A stretch of DNA of 64,000 nucleotides from Streptomyces melanogenes (GCF_014649795.1 NZ_BMTS01000002.1:558001-622000); one strand, 5' to 3'; counted from the first letter of the stretch, positions 51,292 to 59,907 are shown. The notes: generated by a model from the letters alone, not told the origin. Numbers and translations are program-made.

Positions 51292-51352
51292 GGGCTTTCT
51301 CAGTCCTGGAGGGGTTCGAACAGGGGGCGAGCGGGGCCGGTGGCCCGCGGGT

Positions 51353-52123
51353 TCAGCTCGTACGCCCCTTGGCGTCGAACTCCTTCATGCGGTCGAGGAC
51401 GCCGTCGGCGCTCGGGTGGAGCATCTCGTCGACGACACGGCCGTCGGCCAGGAAGATCACGCGGTCCGCGTAGGAGGCGGCGACCGGGTCGTGGGTGACC
51501 ATGACCACGGTCTGGCCGAGCTCGCGCACCGAGTTGCGCAGGAAGCCCAGGACCTCGGCGCCCGAGCGCGAGTCCAGGTTTCCGGTCGGCTCGTCACCGA
51601 AGATGATCTCGGGCTGGGAGGCCAGCGCGCGGGCCACGGCCACGCGCTGCTGCTGGCCGCCGGAGAGCTGGGTGGGCCGGTGCGAGAGGCGCCCGGAGAG
51701 CCCCACCATGTCGATGACCTGGTCCAGCCACTGCTTGTTGGGCTTGCGGCCGGCGATGTCCATCGGCAGCGTGATGTTCTCGGCCGCGGTCAGTGTCGGC
51801 AGCAGGTTGAACGCCTGGAAGATGAAGCCGATCTTGTCCCGGCGCAGCTGGGTGAGCTGCTTGTCCTTGAGCGAGCCGAGCTCGGTCTCGCCTATGCGGA
51901 CCGACCCGGAGCTGAACGAGTCGAGCCCGGCCACGCAGTGCATCAGCGTGGACTTGCCGGAGCCCGACGGGCCCATGATCGCGGTGAACTCGCCCTGGCG
52001 GAAGTCGACCGTGACCCGGTCGAGCGCGACCACCTGGGTCTCGCCCGCGCCGTAGACCTTCGACAGCTCGGTGGCGCGGGCGGCCACCGCGGTGGCGCGG
52101 TGTGCGGTGGGGATGGTGGTCAA
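51353..52123 (-). CDS. ABC transporter ATP-binding protein, MacB/LolD type (second copy)
   Basis: 256 residues. Walker A GPSGSGKST, FIFQAFNLLPTL, signature LSGGQQQR, Walker B IIFGDEPTGNLD and the VTHDPVAAS switch are nearly identical to those of the 689-1477 protein. A TTG start at 52121-52123 is chosen because AGGAG lies seven bases upstream and the resulting MTTIPTAHR matches the paralog's N-terminus; an ATG at 52165 in the same frame has no good site. Cotranscribed with the permease on the minus strand, divergent from bldA. Confidence 0.92.
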   Translation of the reverse strand: MTTIPTAHRATAVAARATELSKVYGAGETQVVALDRVTVDFRQGEFTAIMGPSGSGKSTLMHCVAGLDSFSSGSVRIGETELGSLKDKQLTQLRRDKIGFIFQAFNLLPTLTAAENITLPMDIAGRKPNKQWLDQVIDMVGLSGRLSHRPTQLSGGQQQRVAVARALASQPEIIFGDEPTGNLDSRSGAEVLGFLRNSVRELGQTVVMVTHDPVAASYADRVIFLADGRVVDEMLHPSADGVLDRMKEFDAKGRTS

Positions 52124-52535
52124 CGGAGGACTCCTGTCGGAAGCCGGAACTGGGGACTCCTCCATCCTCGATGCCGCCGACCCCCCGGAACGTCAGTCCC
52201 TGTGCCCGTTCCCCGGCCGTCTTGAGTCTTATACGAGCCCCACTCGCCTCCTCCTCCGGTATGACACGACCCCCGAGGCGCCCCCGGCCGCCCCTGGTCG
52301 GCCCCGGTCGCACGGGCGGTCCGGGAGCGGGAGTCGAATTCGCGTCAATCCGCTACGCACAGTCCGGCTGACCGGTATGCCTGCCAACCGCCTCCGGCAT
52401 GTGCCGCAGCCGTTTCGGGCCCCGCTGACACACCCTCAAGCGCCAATAAAATAAGACAACATCAGCCGCCGTTCCGCCGTATGAGCGAGCCGTCCCGGAT
52501 AGGCTCTTCGGGCGAACGTAGGAACCGCGCGACCA
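52124..52535. promoter_or_regulatory. Divergent region between the ABC operon and bldA; candidate bldA promoter
   Basis: 412 bp without a gene. For bldA, CTGACA (52425-52430) and TAAAAT (52447-52452) are spaced by 16 bp, about 84 bp before the mature tRNA; a -10-like TAGGCT lies at 52500-52505 without a clear -35. A TATAAG on the minus strand near 52230 could serve the ABC genes. Confidence 0.4.
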
Positions 52536-52617
52536 GCCCGGATGGTGGAATGCAGACACGGCGAGCTTAAACCTCGCTGGCCCTAGGGCCGTGCCGGTTC
52601 AAGTCCGGCTCCGGGCA
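52536..52617 (+). tRNA. bldA: tRNA-Leu (UAA anticodon), the bldA tRNA
   Basis: Class II cloverleaf: acceptor GCCCGGA with TCCGGGC (52536-52542 and 52610-52616) plus discriminator A, D-arm TGGAATGCAGACA, anticodon stem GCGAG/CTCGC with loop CTTAAAC and anticodon TAA at 52568-52570, a long variable arm GGCCCTAGGGCC, and T-arm GCCGGTTCAAGTCCGGC. CCA is not encoded. It reads UUA, the rarest Leu codon in Streptomyces, and is the developmental switch known as bldA. I noticed no in-frame TTA codon in the genes of this window, but did not check every codon mechanically. Confidence 0.96.
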
Positions 52618-52995
52618 CCTCTCGCTCCCTCGGGGGAGGGGTGGAAGAACCGATAATTCGGTGCGCAAAACGACTGCGGAACGCGCTGGGAACGGCCACG
52701 GAACCGTGGCCGAACGAGCGGCGCGGCGGGATTACCGGCGAATGAGTGACGCGTGGGTAAACACTTCCCGCGCCCTCCCGCCCCACACCTCGGCCCCCGT
52801 CCCGACGGCACCAGGCCGCCCGCTCACCCCGCCGGCGCCCGTCCGGCCACCTCCCGTGGCACTCTTGTGACCGCGGACCCCCTGGTGTACGTCTCGCCCG
52901 GCGAGGAAAGATCCTCCCAGAGCACTAGGGTGATTGTTTTGCTTTCCCATTACCCTTGACGTCAAGGCCGCGCACGGCGGCCATGGAGGAGTGAG
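52618..52995. promoter_or_regulatory. Region between bldA and the Bax-inhibitor gene
   Basis: 378 bp without a convincing gene. A small CTCCC/GGGAG hairpin (52625-52638) just after bldA and a perfect dyad CGGCCACGG/CCGTGGCCG (52693-52712, 2-nt spacer) could end the tRNA transcript. The palindrome CTTGACGTCAAG (52955-52966) lies 30 bp before the next start and may be an operator. Confidence 0.4.
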
Positions 52996-53868
52996 ATGAG
53001 GAGCAGCAACCCGGTCTTCTCGCGACGGGGGTTCAGCCGCGACAACGGCTACGCGGGCTTCAACACCGCGCCGCAGGCCGGGGGAAACCCGTACGCGCAG
53101 GCACCGACGAACCCGTACGCGACGAATCCGTACGCGACGAACCCCTACGCCCAGCAGGACACGCAGTACGGCGCCCCCCAGGCCCCGGCCCGCGGCAACG
53201 TGATGACGATGGACGACGTCGTCTCGCGCACCGCGATCACGCTGGGCGTGGTGGCCGCGGGCGCGGCCCTCGCCTGGGCCCTGCTGCCGGTCAGCTCGAC
53301 CAGCTACGGGCTGGCGGTCGGTGCCGCCCTGGTGGCGTTCGTCCTCGCGATGATCCAGTCGTTCAAGGCCAAGCCGGTCCCGGCGCTGATCATCGGCTAT
53401 GCCGCGTTCGAGGGCGTCTTCCTCGGCGTGATCAGCGAGATGTTCAACGAGCGCTGGTCGGGCGCGCCCTTCCAGGCGGTCCTGGGCACGCTGGCGGTCT
53501 CCGGCGCGACGCTGTTCGCGTACAAGCAGCGCTGGATCCGCGTGACCGCGCGGTACGCGCGCATCGGTATGACCATCGCGATCGCCTTCGTCCTGGTGAC
53601 GATGGTGAACCTGCTGGTGGTCGCCTTCGGCGGCGCCGACGGCGGCGGCCTGCGCAGCTTCGGCCCGCTCGGCTTCGCGGTCGGCGTGCTGGCCATCCTG
53701 ATCGGCTGCTTCTTCCTGACGCTGGACTTCAAGCAGATCGAGGACGGCATCACGTACGGCGCCCCGCGCGAGGAGTCGTGGCTGGCGGCGTTCGGCCTGA
53801 CGATGTCGCTGGTCTGGATCTACCTGGAGATGCTGCGTCTGGTGGCGATCCTCCAGGGCGACGACTGA
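52996..53868 (+). CDS. Bax inhibitor-1/YccA family membrane protein
   Basis: 290 residues from ATG 52996 (GGAGGAGTGAG upstream). A cytoplasmic N-terminus with three NPYA(T/Q) repeats (about 34-60) precedes seven membrane helices. The first is SRTAITLGVVAAGAALAWALL, and the family motif GYAAFEGVFLGVISEMF and the C-terminal ESWLAAFGLTMSLVWIYLEMLRLV follow. These proteins are linked to calcium leak and membrane stress in other bacteria; the role in Streptomyces is not established. Followed by a strong terminator. Confidence 0.9.
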   Translation: MRSSNPVFSRRGFSRDNGYAGFNTAPQAGGNPYAQAPTNPYATNPYATNPYAQQDTQYGAPQAPARGNVMTMDDVVSRTAITLGVVAAGAALAWALLPVSSTSYGLAVGAALVAFVLAMIQSFKAKPVPALIIGYAAFEGVFLGVISEMFNERWSGAPFQAVLGTLAVSGATLFAYKQRWIRVTARYARIGMTIAIAFVLVTMVNLLVVAFGGADGGGLRSFGPLGFAVGVLAILIGCFFLTLDFKQIEDGITYGAPREESWLAAFGLTMSLVWIYLEMLRLVAILQGDD

Positions 53869-53885
53869 CGCCCGTAGCGCAGTGA

Positions 53886-53923
53886 CGAGGGGCCCGTCCG
53901 GCAGCAGCCGGGCGGGCCCCTCG
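53886..53923. terminator. Terminator after the Bax-inhibitor gene
   Basis: CGAGGGGCCCG (53886-53896) pairs with CGGGCCCCTCG (53913-53923), with an inner CCGG/CCGG stem. Confidence 0.8.
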
Positions 53924-54004
53924 GCGTTCTGCCCCGCCGGGGGTCGGATCGGCGGGGCGGAACACAGAGGCCGTACGGGCTTCCCTTCCTGGAGTCCTGG
54001 AGCC

Positions 54005-54235
54005 CTAAAGCAGGCGGCGCGCGGCCCGCCTCAGGTCGTACTCATGGATGATCGCTTTGGCGTGGCCGTAGGCGAGGTCGTGCTCGCTCCGGAGCCAGCT
54101 GACCTTCTCCTCGAACCGTACGAGGGAAGGGCCTTCGTCTACGGTGCGGAGCCAGTCGGATACTTCACGACCGGTGCAATGGGGGATGCGGGAGAGCAGG
54201 TTGCGATGGGTTTCTTCGGAGAACAGTTGGGACAT
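54005..54235 (-). CDS. Small DUF4287-like protein
   Basis: 76 residues from ATG 54235 with GGAGG six bases upstream; an earlier GTG-like start at 54253 adds six residues. The sequence SQLFSEETHRNLLSRIPHCTGREVSDWLRTV, VSWLRSEHDLAYGHAKAIIHEYDLRRAARRLL fits the DUF4287 pattern (TGR...W, then WLR-EH-GHA). Soluble, helical, function unknown. Convergent with the Bax-inhibitor gene. Confidence 0.82.
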   Translation of the reverse strand: MSQLFSEETHRNLLSRIPHCTGREVSDWLRTVDEGPSLVRFEEKVSWLRSEHDLAYGHAKAIIHEYDLRRAARRLL

Positions 54236-54370
54236 CGGCGCCTCCGGACGCATTGCCTGGGGGTCCCCTGCCCGGGCGGAGCCCGGGAAGCCGGGGAGGG
54301 TCCTTCACGTCACCGTGCCTGAGCGTTCGCGTATTGGCAACAGTCCCGGGGCGGCGCGTAGGGTCGCGGC

Positions 54371-54694
54371 GTGCTAGATGTCACCCCGCTCCTCGCCGCC
54401 GTGGACCGCTTCGCCGACCGCCTCCGCGCGGCCCCCGAAAGCCGCCTGCGCCGCGGCGCCGCGACCGAAGCCCTGTCCCTGGCCAGGGAATTGTCGACCC
54501 GCGCCCAACGCGCCGAGACCCCCGACACCCCTCCACGCGAGATGCCGGACGCGGGCGCGTTCGCGGTGGCCGACCAAGTGGCGGTGGCGGGCCGCGATTT
54601 GGCCGAGGCGCTTCGGACGGGGGCGGCGCCGGCCGACGGGCTGGAGGAGGCGGTGGGGCTGGTGGAGGGGGCTGTGGGGCGGGCGTTCGGGTAG
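54371..54694 (+). CDS. Small hypothetical helical protein
   Basis: 107 residues from a GTG with a weak AGGG nine bases upstream. The composition (Ala, Arg, Glu) and third-position GC are normal for a Streptomyces gene, and the predicted structure is helical throughout (PLLAAVDRFADRLRAAPE, AVADQVAVAGRDLAEALR). No motif or family is recognised. It sits between the DUF4287 gene and the thiolase. Open frames exist in other phases here, so the call is moderate. Confidence 0.55.
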   Translation: MLDVTPLLAAVDRFADRLRAAPESRLRRGAATEALSLARELSTRAQRAETPDTPPREMPDAGAFAVADQVAVAGRDLAEALRTGAAPADGLEEAVGLVEGAVGRAFG

Positions 54695-54785
54695 GGGAGG
54701 GTGACGGCCTCCGCAGGACGTCGCAAGTCTCCGCAGGTCTCGCAACCGGGAACGGGACGGGCACGCGGTGAAGGACTCGACCCCG

Positions 54786-54801
54786 CTGAGCGACCGCTTA
54801 G
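54786..54801 (+). promoter_or_regulatory. Palindromic operator candidate upstream of the thiolase
   Basis: CTGAGCG-AC-CGCTTAG, a dyad with one mismatch, 118 bp before the thiolase start. It resembles operators of TetR-type regulators of fatty-acid genes, but no regulator is encoded beside it. Confidence 0.4.
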
Positions 54802-54918
54802 AAAAGAGGCCCGCATCACACGCGCCTCCCGATGACCAATTCCGTACGTACGGGTAACTTCCCAGAGAGTCCCCGAGGTCTCGAAGAAGCCCGCCCCGCC
54901 GCCCCCATGGAGCCCTTG

Positions 54919-56139
54919 ATGCCCGAAGCCGTGATCGTTTCGACTGCTCGTTCCCCCATCGGCCGCGCCTTCAAGGGCTCGCTGAAGGATCTGCGGCCGG
55001 ACGACCTCACCGCCACCATCATCCAGGCCGCGCTCGCCAAGATCCCCGAGCTCGACCCGCGCGACATCGACGACCTGATGCTCGGCTGCGGCCTCCCCGG
55101 CGGCGAGCAGGGCCACAACCTGGGCCGCATCGTGGCCGTGCAGATGGGCATGGACCACCTGCCGGGCTGCACGATCACCCGCTACTGCTCCTCCTCGCTC
55201 CAGACCTCCCGCATGGCGCTGCACGCCATCAAGGCGGGCGAGGGCGACGTCTTCATCTCGGCGGGCGTCGAGATGGTGTCCCGCAGCGTGAAGGGGTCGA
55301 GCGACGGCCTCCCGGACACCCACAACCCGTTCTTCGCCGAGGCCGAGGCCCGTACCGCCGAGGTCGCCCAGAGCGAGGGCGCCTCCTGGCACGACCCGCG
55401 CGAGGACGGCCTGGTCCCCGACGCGTACATCGCGATGGGCCAGACCGCCGAGAACCTGGCGCGCGCCAAGGGCGTCACGCGCGCGGACATGGACGAGTTC
55501 GGCGTACGGTCGCAGAACCTCGCCGAGGAAGCCATCAAGAACGGCTTCTGGGAGCGCGAGATCACTCCGGTGACGACCCCGGACGGCACGGTCGTCTCGA
55601 AGGACGACGGCCCGCGCGCCGGCGTCACCGTGGAGGGCGTCCAGGGCCTCAAGCCCGTCTTCCGCCCCGACGGCCTGGTCACGGCCGGCAACTGCTGCCC
55701 GCTGAACGACGGCGCCGCCGCGCTGGTCATCATGAGCGACACCAAGGCGCGCGAGCTGGGCCTGACCCCGCTCGCCCGGATCGTGTCCACCGGCGTCACC
55801 GGCCTCTCCCCCGAGATCATGGGCCTCGGCCCGGTGGAGGCGTCGAAGCAGGCCCTCAAGCGCGCGGGCCTGACCGTCGGCGACATCGACCTGTTCGAGA
55901 TCAACGAGGCCTTCGCCGCCCAGGTGATCCCGAGCTACCGCGACCTGGAGATCCCGCTCGACAAGCTGAACGTCAACGGCGGCGCCATCGCCGTCGGCCA
56001 CCCCTTCGGCATGACGGGCGCCCGCATCACCGGCACGCTCATCAACTCCCTCCAGTTCCACGACAAGCAGTTCGGTCTGGAGACGATGTGCGTGGGCGGC
56101 GGCCAGGGCATGGCCATGGTCATCGAGCGGCTGAGCTGA
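54919..56139 (+). CDS. Acetyl-CoA C-acyltransferase (thiolase)
   Basis: 406 residues. The start ATG 54919 (MPEAVIVSTARSPIG) has GGAG upstream; ATG 54907 is possible. Catalytic residues are Cys90 in TRYCSSSLQ, His in GHPFGMTGAR and Cys in CVGGGQGMA; NEAFAAQV completes the active site. It catalyses thiolytic cleavage of 3-ketoacyl-CoA or its reverse in fatty-acid degradation or acetoacetyl-CoA formation. No fadB or other beta-oxidation gene is adjacent. Two hairpins follow. Confidence 0.94.
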   Translation: MPEAVIVSTARSPIGRAFKGSLKDLRPDDLTATIIQAALAKIPELDPRDIDDLMLGCGLPGGEQGHNLGRIVAVQMGMDHLPGCTITRYCSSSLQTSRMALHAIKAGEGDVFISAGVEMVSRSVKGSSDGLPDTHNPFFAEAEARTAEVAQSEGASWHDPREDGLVPDAYIAMGQTAENLARAKGVTRADMDEFGVRSQNLAEEAIKNGFWEREITPVTTPDGTVVSKDDGPRAGVTVEGVQGLKPVFRPDGLVTAGNCCPLNDGAAALVIMSDTKARELGLTPLARIVSTGVTGLSPEIMGLGPVEASKQALKRAGLTVGDIDLFEINEAFAAQVIPSYRDLEIPLDKLNVNGGAIAVGHPFGMTGARITGTLINSLQFHDKQFGLETMCVGGGQGMAMVIERLS

Positions 56140-56431
56140 CTAGGACCTACGCTGCGGCGGGGGGCATCGGCGATGCCCCGGCGGGGTGACCCCTTCCGGC
56201 ATCGCCTTCAACCCCGCCGCGTCCGCTTCGTGACCGAATCTCCCCCAGGATGTGACGTACATCCCGGGGGAGATGCGTTCCCGCAGGTCACAGGGTTTTC
56301 AGGGGTCGCGGGGATAAACACCAGGCACAAAGACCTGTCCGTTTCGTGACGTAATGCACTGACAAGGGGAGCGGGCGCCCGACAAGCTGATGTAGGAAGT
56401 CGGGGAATCGTTTGAATCCGGGAGTAAGTCA
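56140..56431. terminator. Two hairpins after the thiolase
   Basis: GGGGCATCG (56161-56169) pairs with CGATGCCCC (56171-56179). A second, 16-bp stem with one mismatch is at 56238-56253 and 56259-56274. The first can terminate the thiolase; the second stands alone. The rest of the region shows nothing else. Confidence 0.65.
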
Positions 56432-57232
56432 GTGAGCGCCATGTCTCTTGCCCTGCTGCTGACCACGGCCGCTGCCACGGCCGTGGGCGCCGCTGCCCTG
56501 CACGCCGCCCACGGGCTGCGCAAGCAGGTCGTGGCGCTGCGCGCCGACCTCGCGGCCACGAACGCCGGCCGGTCCGCCACCGTGCCCCACCAGGCGCGCG
56601 GCGCGGAGGCCCCGCTCGCCGAGATACGCGCGGCGGTCGCCGAGGCGCTCGCCGAGGAGCGCGAGCGCGAGCTCGCCGAGGCGCGCGCGTTCTGGGCCGC
56701 GCAGGAGGCGCGGGACGCGGCGGACGCCCCGTCGCTCCTGGGTGGCCTCACGGGCCTCGGGGACGACGCCTCCCTGTTCCTCCCCCGGCAGGCCGACTTC
56801 GTCGGTCTGGAGGGCGTGGAGCTGGGCGCCGAGCCGTACGAGGAGTTCCCCGAAGACTCCCCGGAGCTCGCCGCGGCCCGCCGCCGCCACCCCTCGCACC
56901 CCGACTTCGTCCCGGTCCAGACGCCGGTCGTGGCCGACCACGAGTCCACGGTCGCGCGCCTGGAGGAGCTGGCCGAGGCCCGCACGGCCCTCGCGGACGT
57001 ACGCCCCGGCCCGCTCGGCACCCTCGACGTCTACGTCTTCACCGACGGCACCACCCTGTGCATGACCCCCGGCCACCGCGAAACCTCCGAACGCCTCGCC
57101 GAGGCCCTGCGCGACGGCGACACCCCGGTGCTGCTCGGCGGCTCGGGCATCTCGGGCGCGTACGCCCTGACGTTCTCGTGCGGCGAGGAGAGCGTGTACA
57201 TCCTGGCGGACCGGGTCATCGCTTCGCTGTAG
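56432..57232 (+). CDS. Hypothetical membrane-anchored protein with coiled-coil
   Basis: 266 residues from GTG 56432 (GGGAG upstream). A single N-terminal hydrophobic segment (SLALLLTTAAATAVGAAAL) is followed by a predicted coiled coil (about 30-95: RKQVVALRADLAATN, AVAEALAEERERELAEARAFW), a variable acidic middle and a compact C-terminal part (LDVYVFTDGTTLCMTPGHRE ... YALTFSCGEESVYILADRVI). I do not recognise a family. It converges on the XRE-TPR regulator. Confidence 0.78.
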   Translation: MSAMSLALLLTTAAATAVGAAALHAAHGLRKQVVALRADLAATNAGRSATVPHQARGAEAPLAEIRAAVAEALAEERERELAEARAFWAAQEARDAADAPSLLGGLTGLGDDASLFLPRQADFVGLEGVELGAEPYEEFPEDSPELAAARRRHPSHPDFVPVQTPVVADHESTVARLEELAEARTALADVRPGPLGTLDVYVFTDGTTLCMTPGHRETSERLAEALRDGDTPVLLGGSGISGAYALTFSCGEESVYILADRVIASL

Positions 57233-57250
57233 GCGTCTGCGAGACGGCCG

Positions 57251-58588
57251 TCAGGCACCGAGCGGGACCAGCGTGACGAGCCGCGCCCGCTCGTACAGAG
57301 CGCGAGCGTGCTGGTTCTTGAGGTAGGGCCGGATGCGCTCGTACATCGTCGTGACGCGTTGGTCGCACTGCCCGGATTGAACGTGGGGGTAGATCTCCAC
57401 GACCTGCCCCCACGTGTCGCAGGCCGCCTCCAGGTGGCCCAGCTCCAGCTGGCGTTCGGCCATCATGGACAGATAGCGCACGCGGTTGCGGCGGAACGTG
57501 TGGTGCCGGAGCTTGTCGGACTCCTCCAGCGCCGCGATGGAACCCTTCACGTCTCCGAGCTCGTACCTGACCTGGCCCACGTGGTACGCGAGGGAAGACG
57601 GGTTGTACGACGCGAACGTGGTGGCCCGTGACTCGGCCTTGTCCATCGCCGCCTCGGCCTCACGCAAGTAGGTCAGCGCGGCGTGACGGTCACCGATCTG
57701 CGCTGCGGCGTGGGCCTGTTGGCCCGCGAGGAAGGCCCGCATCCGTGGACCCGCCTGGGGAGAGGCCGCCGCTGCCGAGTCCGCGAGCCGCATGGCCGTC
57801 CGGCCGTGCCCCAGATCTACCGCCTGCACGCTCATTCCGCGCAGCGTGGTGCAGTACGTCAGGTGGTCCTTCGCCGCACTGGCGAGCTCCAGGGCCTTGA
57901 GGTAGTAGCCCTGTGCCAGTCCGTGGAGCCCCTCGTCGACGGCCATGTAGCCGGTCAGGTAGCAAAGGTCCGAGGCGGCTGACCGCATCGCGTCCTTCAC
58001 CGCCTCGGGGCCGTCGGCACGCAGGCCGGGTGCCACGATGTTGACCAGGAAGGCGGCGGCCATCGGACGCGCGTACCGCCCGCCGAACTCGTCGTCCAGG
58101 TCGGATACGCGCTCGGTCATCGCCACGACCATGTCGACGTCGGTCATGCCGATGTGCTTGATCTTCCCTGTCTGGATCGCTTCGGCACGGCTCACCACGT
58201 CCGGCCAGCCGGGGACCGCGAGCGCGACGGAGAAGAGCCCGACTCCGAGGACGCTGCGGCGTGACGGGTCCATGTCGTCCTTCCCCAGTTCGATCAGCCC
58301 ATCCACCGTATCCGGCAGCGAGTCGGGCTGACCGGCTGAAGCCGCGAATCCGGCGTCGGCGGGGGTCACTGGACGATGGAGGCGACGGGAGAACGCCTCA
58401 AGGATGATCCTCCGTACGTCGCCCCGGGGAGTCGTCCCGCCCAGCCAGTGATGGACGGCGGAGGCGTTGTACCGCAAGGCCGTACCGGTTTCCCCGCCCA
58501 CCTGGTTCACGGCCCTGGCGCACTGACTGAGGGTCCAGCCGCTCTCCGCGAACAGGCGTTGCAGATGCTGGTTCGGCTCGCTCGCCAT
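57251..58588 (-). CDS. XRE-family regulator with TPR region
   Basis: 445 residues from ATG 58588. The N-terminal HTH (about 1-75) reads LFAESGWTLSQCARAVNQ ... YNASAVHHWLGGTTPRGDVRRIILEAF. A hydrophobic segment with RRSVLGVGLFSVALAVPG (about 109-126) separates it from a long helical TPR-like region (about 150-440), with the repeated pattern A-x-x-Y-L-x-A-L-E and a closing ALYERARLVTLVPLGA. This is the usual form of Streptomyces regulators that control small adjacent gene sets. The divergent genes at 58766-59907 are its likely targets. Confidence 0.85.
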   Translation of the reverse strand: MASEPNQHLQRLFAESGWTLSQCARAVNQVGGETGTALRYNASAVHHWLGGTTPRGDVRRIILEAFSRRLHRPVTPADAGFAASAGQPDSLPDTVDGLIELGKDDMDPSRRSVLGVGLFSVALAVPGWPDVVSRAEAIQTGKIKHIGMTDVDMVVAMTERVSDLDDEFGGRYARPMAAAFLVNIVAPGLRADGPEAVKDAMRSAASDLCYLTGYMAVDEGLHGLAQGYYLKALELASAAKDHLTYCTTLRGMSVQAVDLGHGRTAMRLADSAAAASPQAGPRMRAFLAGQQAHAAAQIGDRHAALTYLREAEAAMDKAESRATTFASYNPSSLAYHVGQVRYELGDVKGSIAALEESDKLRHHTFRRNRVRYLSMMAERQLELGHLEAACDTWGQVVEIYPHVQSGQCDQRVTTMYERIRPYLKNQHARALYERARLVTLVPLGA

Positions 58589-58765
58589 GATCTCTCAACT
58601 CCCGGCGCCCGTAAGCCCGTTAAACGATTTAAAACCGCCGCACTAGCGCAACGGTACCGCTGTGCGTGGTCGTGCGGTTGCGTAGAGGCAGGAGACACCA
58701 TCGGGGAACGGAGCTGCCGATCATGAACGCAAGACGCGATGCCCGCGCCTGTGGGGAGACGGGGA
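58589..58765. promoter_or_regulatory. Divergent region of the XRE regulator and accessory genes
   Basis: 177 bp, AT-richer than average around 58620-58640. TAAA-CGA-TTTA is a dyad at about 58622-58632, and CGGTACCG a palindrome at about 58653-58660, both suitable as operators. Neither can be assigned to a known protein. Confidence 0.4.
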
Positions 58766-59125
58766 ATGGCTGACGTCGAGTACCAGTGCAGGGTCACGGT
58801 CGCCTCGGAGGGCGCCGAGGCGCGCGAGGAAAGGGCGCTCGGTGCGGCACGCACCCCTTCCCTGCTCCTGGCCACCTCGTGGCTGCGCGCTCAGGCGTCG
58901 CTGCTCGTCTGGCGGCTGGAGCGGGATTCACCGGCCTCCGCTCAGCTCGCGGCGTGGCGGGACGACGACAACAGGCAGTGGCTGGTGGCCGGGTCTCTCG
59001 TAGCCGGTGAGAGCGTCCGCTTCCGGGTCGACCACGAAGAGGTGACGTACGAGCTGTCCGCGAAGCGTGTGATCAGGGCGAAGCAAAGTGCCGTGCATCC
59101 CCACGAGCGAAAGGGAAAGCAGTGA
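58766..59125 (+). CDS. Hypothetical small protein, first of accessory trio
   Basis: 119 residues from ATG 58766 with GGGAG upstream. N-terminal region MADVEYQCRVTVASEGAEAREERALG, then TSWLRAQASLLVWRLERD, and a C-terminal strand-rich part (QWLVAGSLVAGESVRFRVDHEEVTYELSAKRVI). No signal peptide or recognised motif. Its stop overlaps the next start (GTGA), and the gene is divergent from the XRE regulator, so it probably belongs to the same controlled unit. Confidence 0.72.
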   Translation: MADVEYQCRVTVASEGAEAREERALGAARTPSLLLATSWLRAQASLLVWRLERDSPASAQLAAWRDDDNRQWLVAGSLVAGESVRFRVDHEEVTYELSAKRVIRAKQSAVHPHERKGKQ

Positions 59126-59628
59126 CCGTTCTCACTGAGCCGGGGGCAGCCGGTGAACTGAAGCCGAGCGCCCGGCATCTGATCTCGGACGAGGGCTTCG
59201 GCGCGGCCGTTCGTGTCGTGCGACGCGCCAACGTCGATGTGGACGAGGCCATGGCGGGGCGAATCGTCGACGAAGCCCTGAAGTTCGTGGCCGCGGCGGC
59301 GGCCAACCGGACCCCTGGGCTCGCTCTTCGGCCCGCGCGCATCGTCGACGAGGGGTGGCACGCCCTCATCCAGGACACGCGGACGTACAAACAGCTGGCC
59401 GACGAGCTCGGGGCGTTCGTCCACTACGTGCCCGAGACGCCGGCGACGAAGAGGCATGACGACGTCGCCGTGATGCGGACGCTGAATGCCGTGCAGCGGG
59501 CCGGGTTCGCCCCGGACCTGTACCTGTGGTGCAAGGAGGCGCAGGGGGCGGTTCTGGTCTCCGCCGACTGCATGCACAGCGAGTGCACCGAGGGCGGATC
59601 GGGGTGTTCGGCCCCCGAAGGCGGCTGA
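59122..59628 (+). CDS. GRDP-like domain protein (DUF1399 relation)
   Basis: 168 residues from GTG 59122, which overlaps the preceding stop. The middle (VDEGWHALIQDTRTYKQLADELGAFVHYVPETP) has the WH...T..Y...LG.FVHH-like pattern of glycine-rich-domain proteins seen in bacteria and plants. The C-terminus is Cys-rich (SADCMHSECTEGGSGCSAPEGG). The function of such proteins in bacteria is unknown. Coupling to 58766 and the following small gene suggests they act together. Confidence 0.7.
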   Translation: MTVLTEPGAAGELKPSARHLISDEGFGAAVRVVRRANVDVDEAMAGRIVDEALKFVAAAAANRTPGLALRPARIVDEGWHALIQDTRTYKQLADELGAFVHYVPETPATKRHDDVAVMRTLNAVQRAGFAPDLYLWCKEAQGAVLVSADCMHSECTEGGSGCSAPEGG

Positions 59629-59691
59629 GGGGGACGGCGATACGACGCTCGACCCTTAGAGTGAACTACGGTCAGCCAGGAAGGAATCGCA

Positions 59692-59907
59692 GTGAGTGAC
59701 GAGCGTGCGGACCGGCCCAGGCGCGTGTGGAACGACCCGCGCTATCGCGACATGCTGGAGCGCTGGGAGGGGCATCGGACGGAACGGCGGCCGGGGAGGC
59801 GTCCCCGTCGGTTCTGTCGGCATGGCCGGGGAGTGACCCTCAGGGTCGACCTCACCACGCGCAAGCCCTTCGACGTCGGCTGCGCCGCCTGCAACTCGCA
59901 AGGCTGA
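59692..59907 (+). CDS. Small basic protein with possible zinc site
   Basis: 71 residues from GTG 59692 with GGAAGG upstream. Very basic (RPRRVW, HRTERRPGRRPRRFCRHGRG), with one Cys-His pair (FCRH) and CAAC near the end, a spacing that could bind zinc. No family recognised. It is the third gene after the XRE regulator and is separated from the GRDP-like gene by 63 bp. Confidence 0.65.
   Translation: MSDERADRPRRVWNDPRYRDMLERWEGHRTERRPGRRPRRFCRHGRGVTLRVDLTTRKPFDVGCAACNSQG

Noticed and set aside
52661..52959. Short open frames between bldA and the Bax-inhibitor gene.
   Set aside because: They lack ribosome binding sites and typical codon use; the region is better explained as terminator and promoter DNA.
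59122..59628. The Cys-rich C-terminus of the GRDP-like protein as a ribosomally made peptide precursor.
   Set aside because: The protein is 168 residues with a structured domain, and no modification enzymes are encoded nearby.
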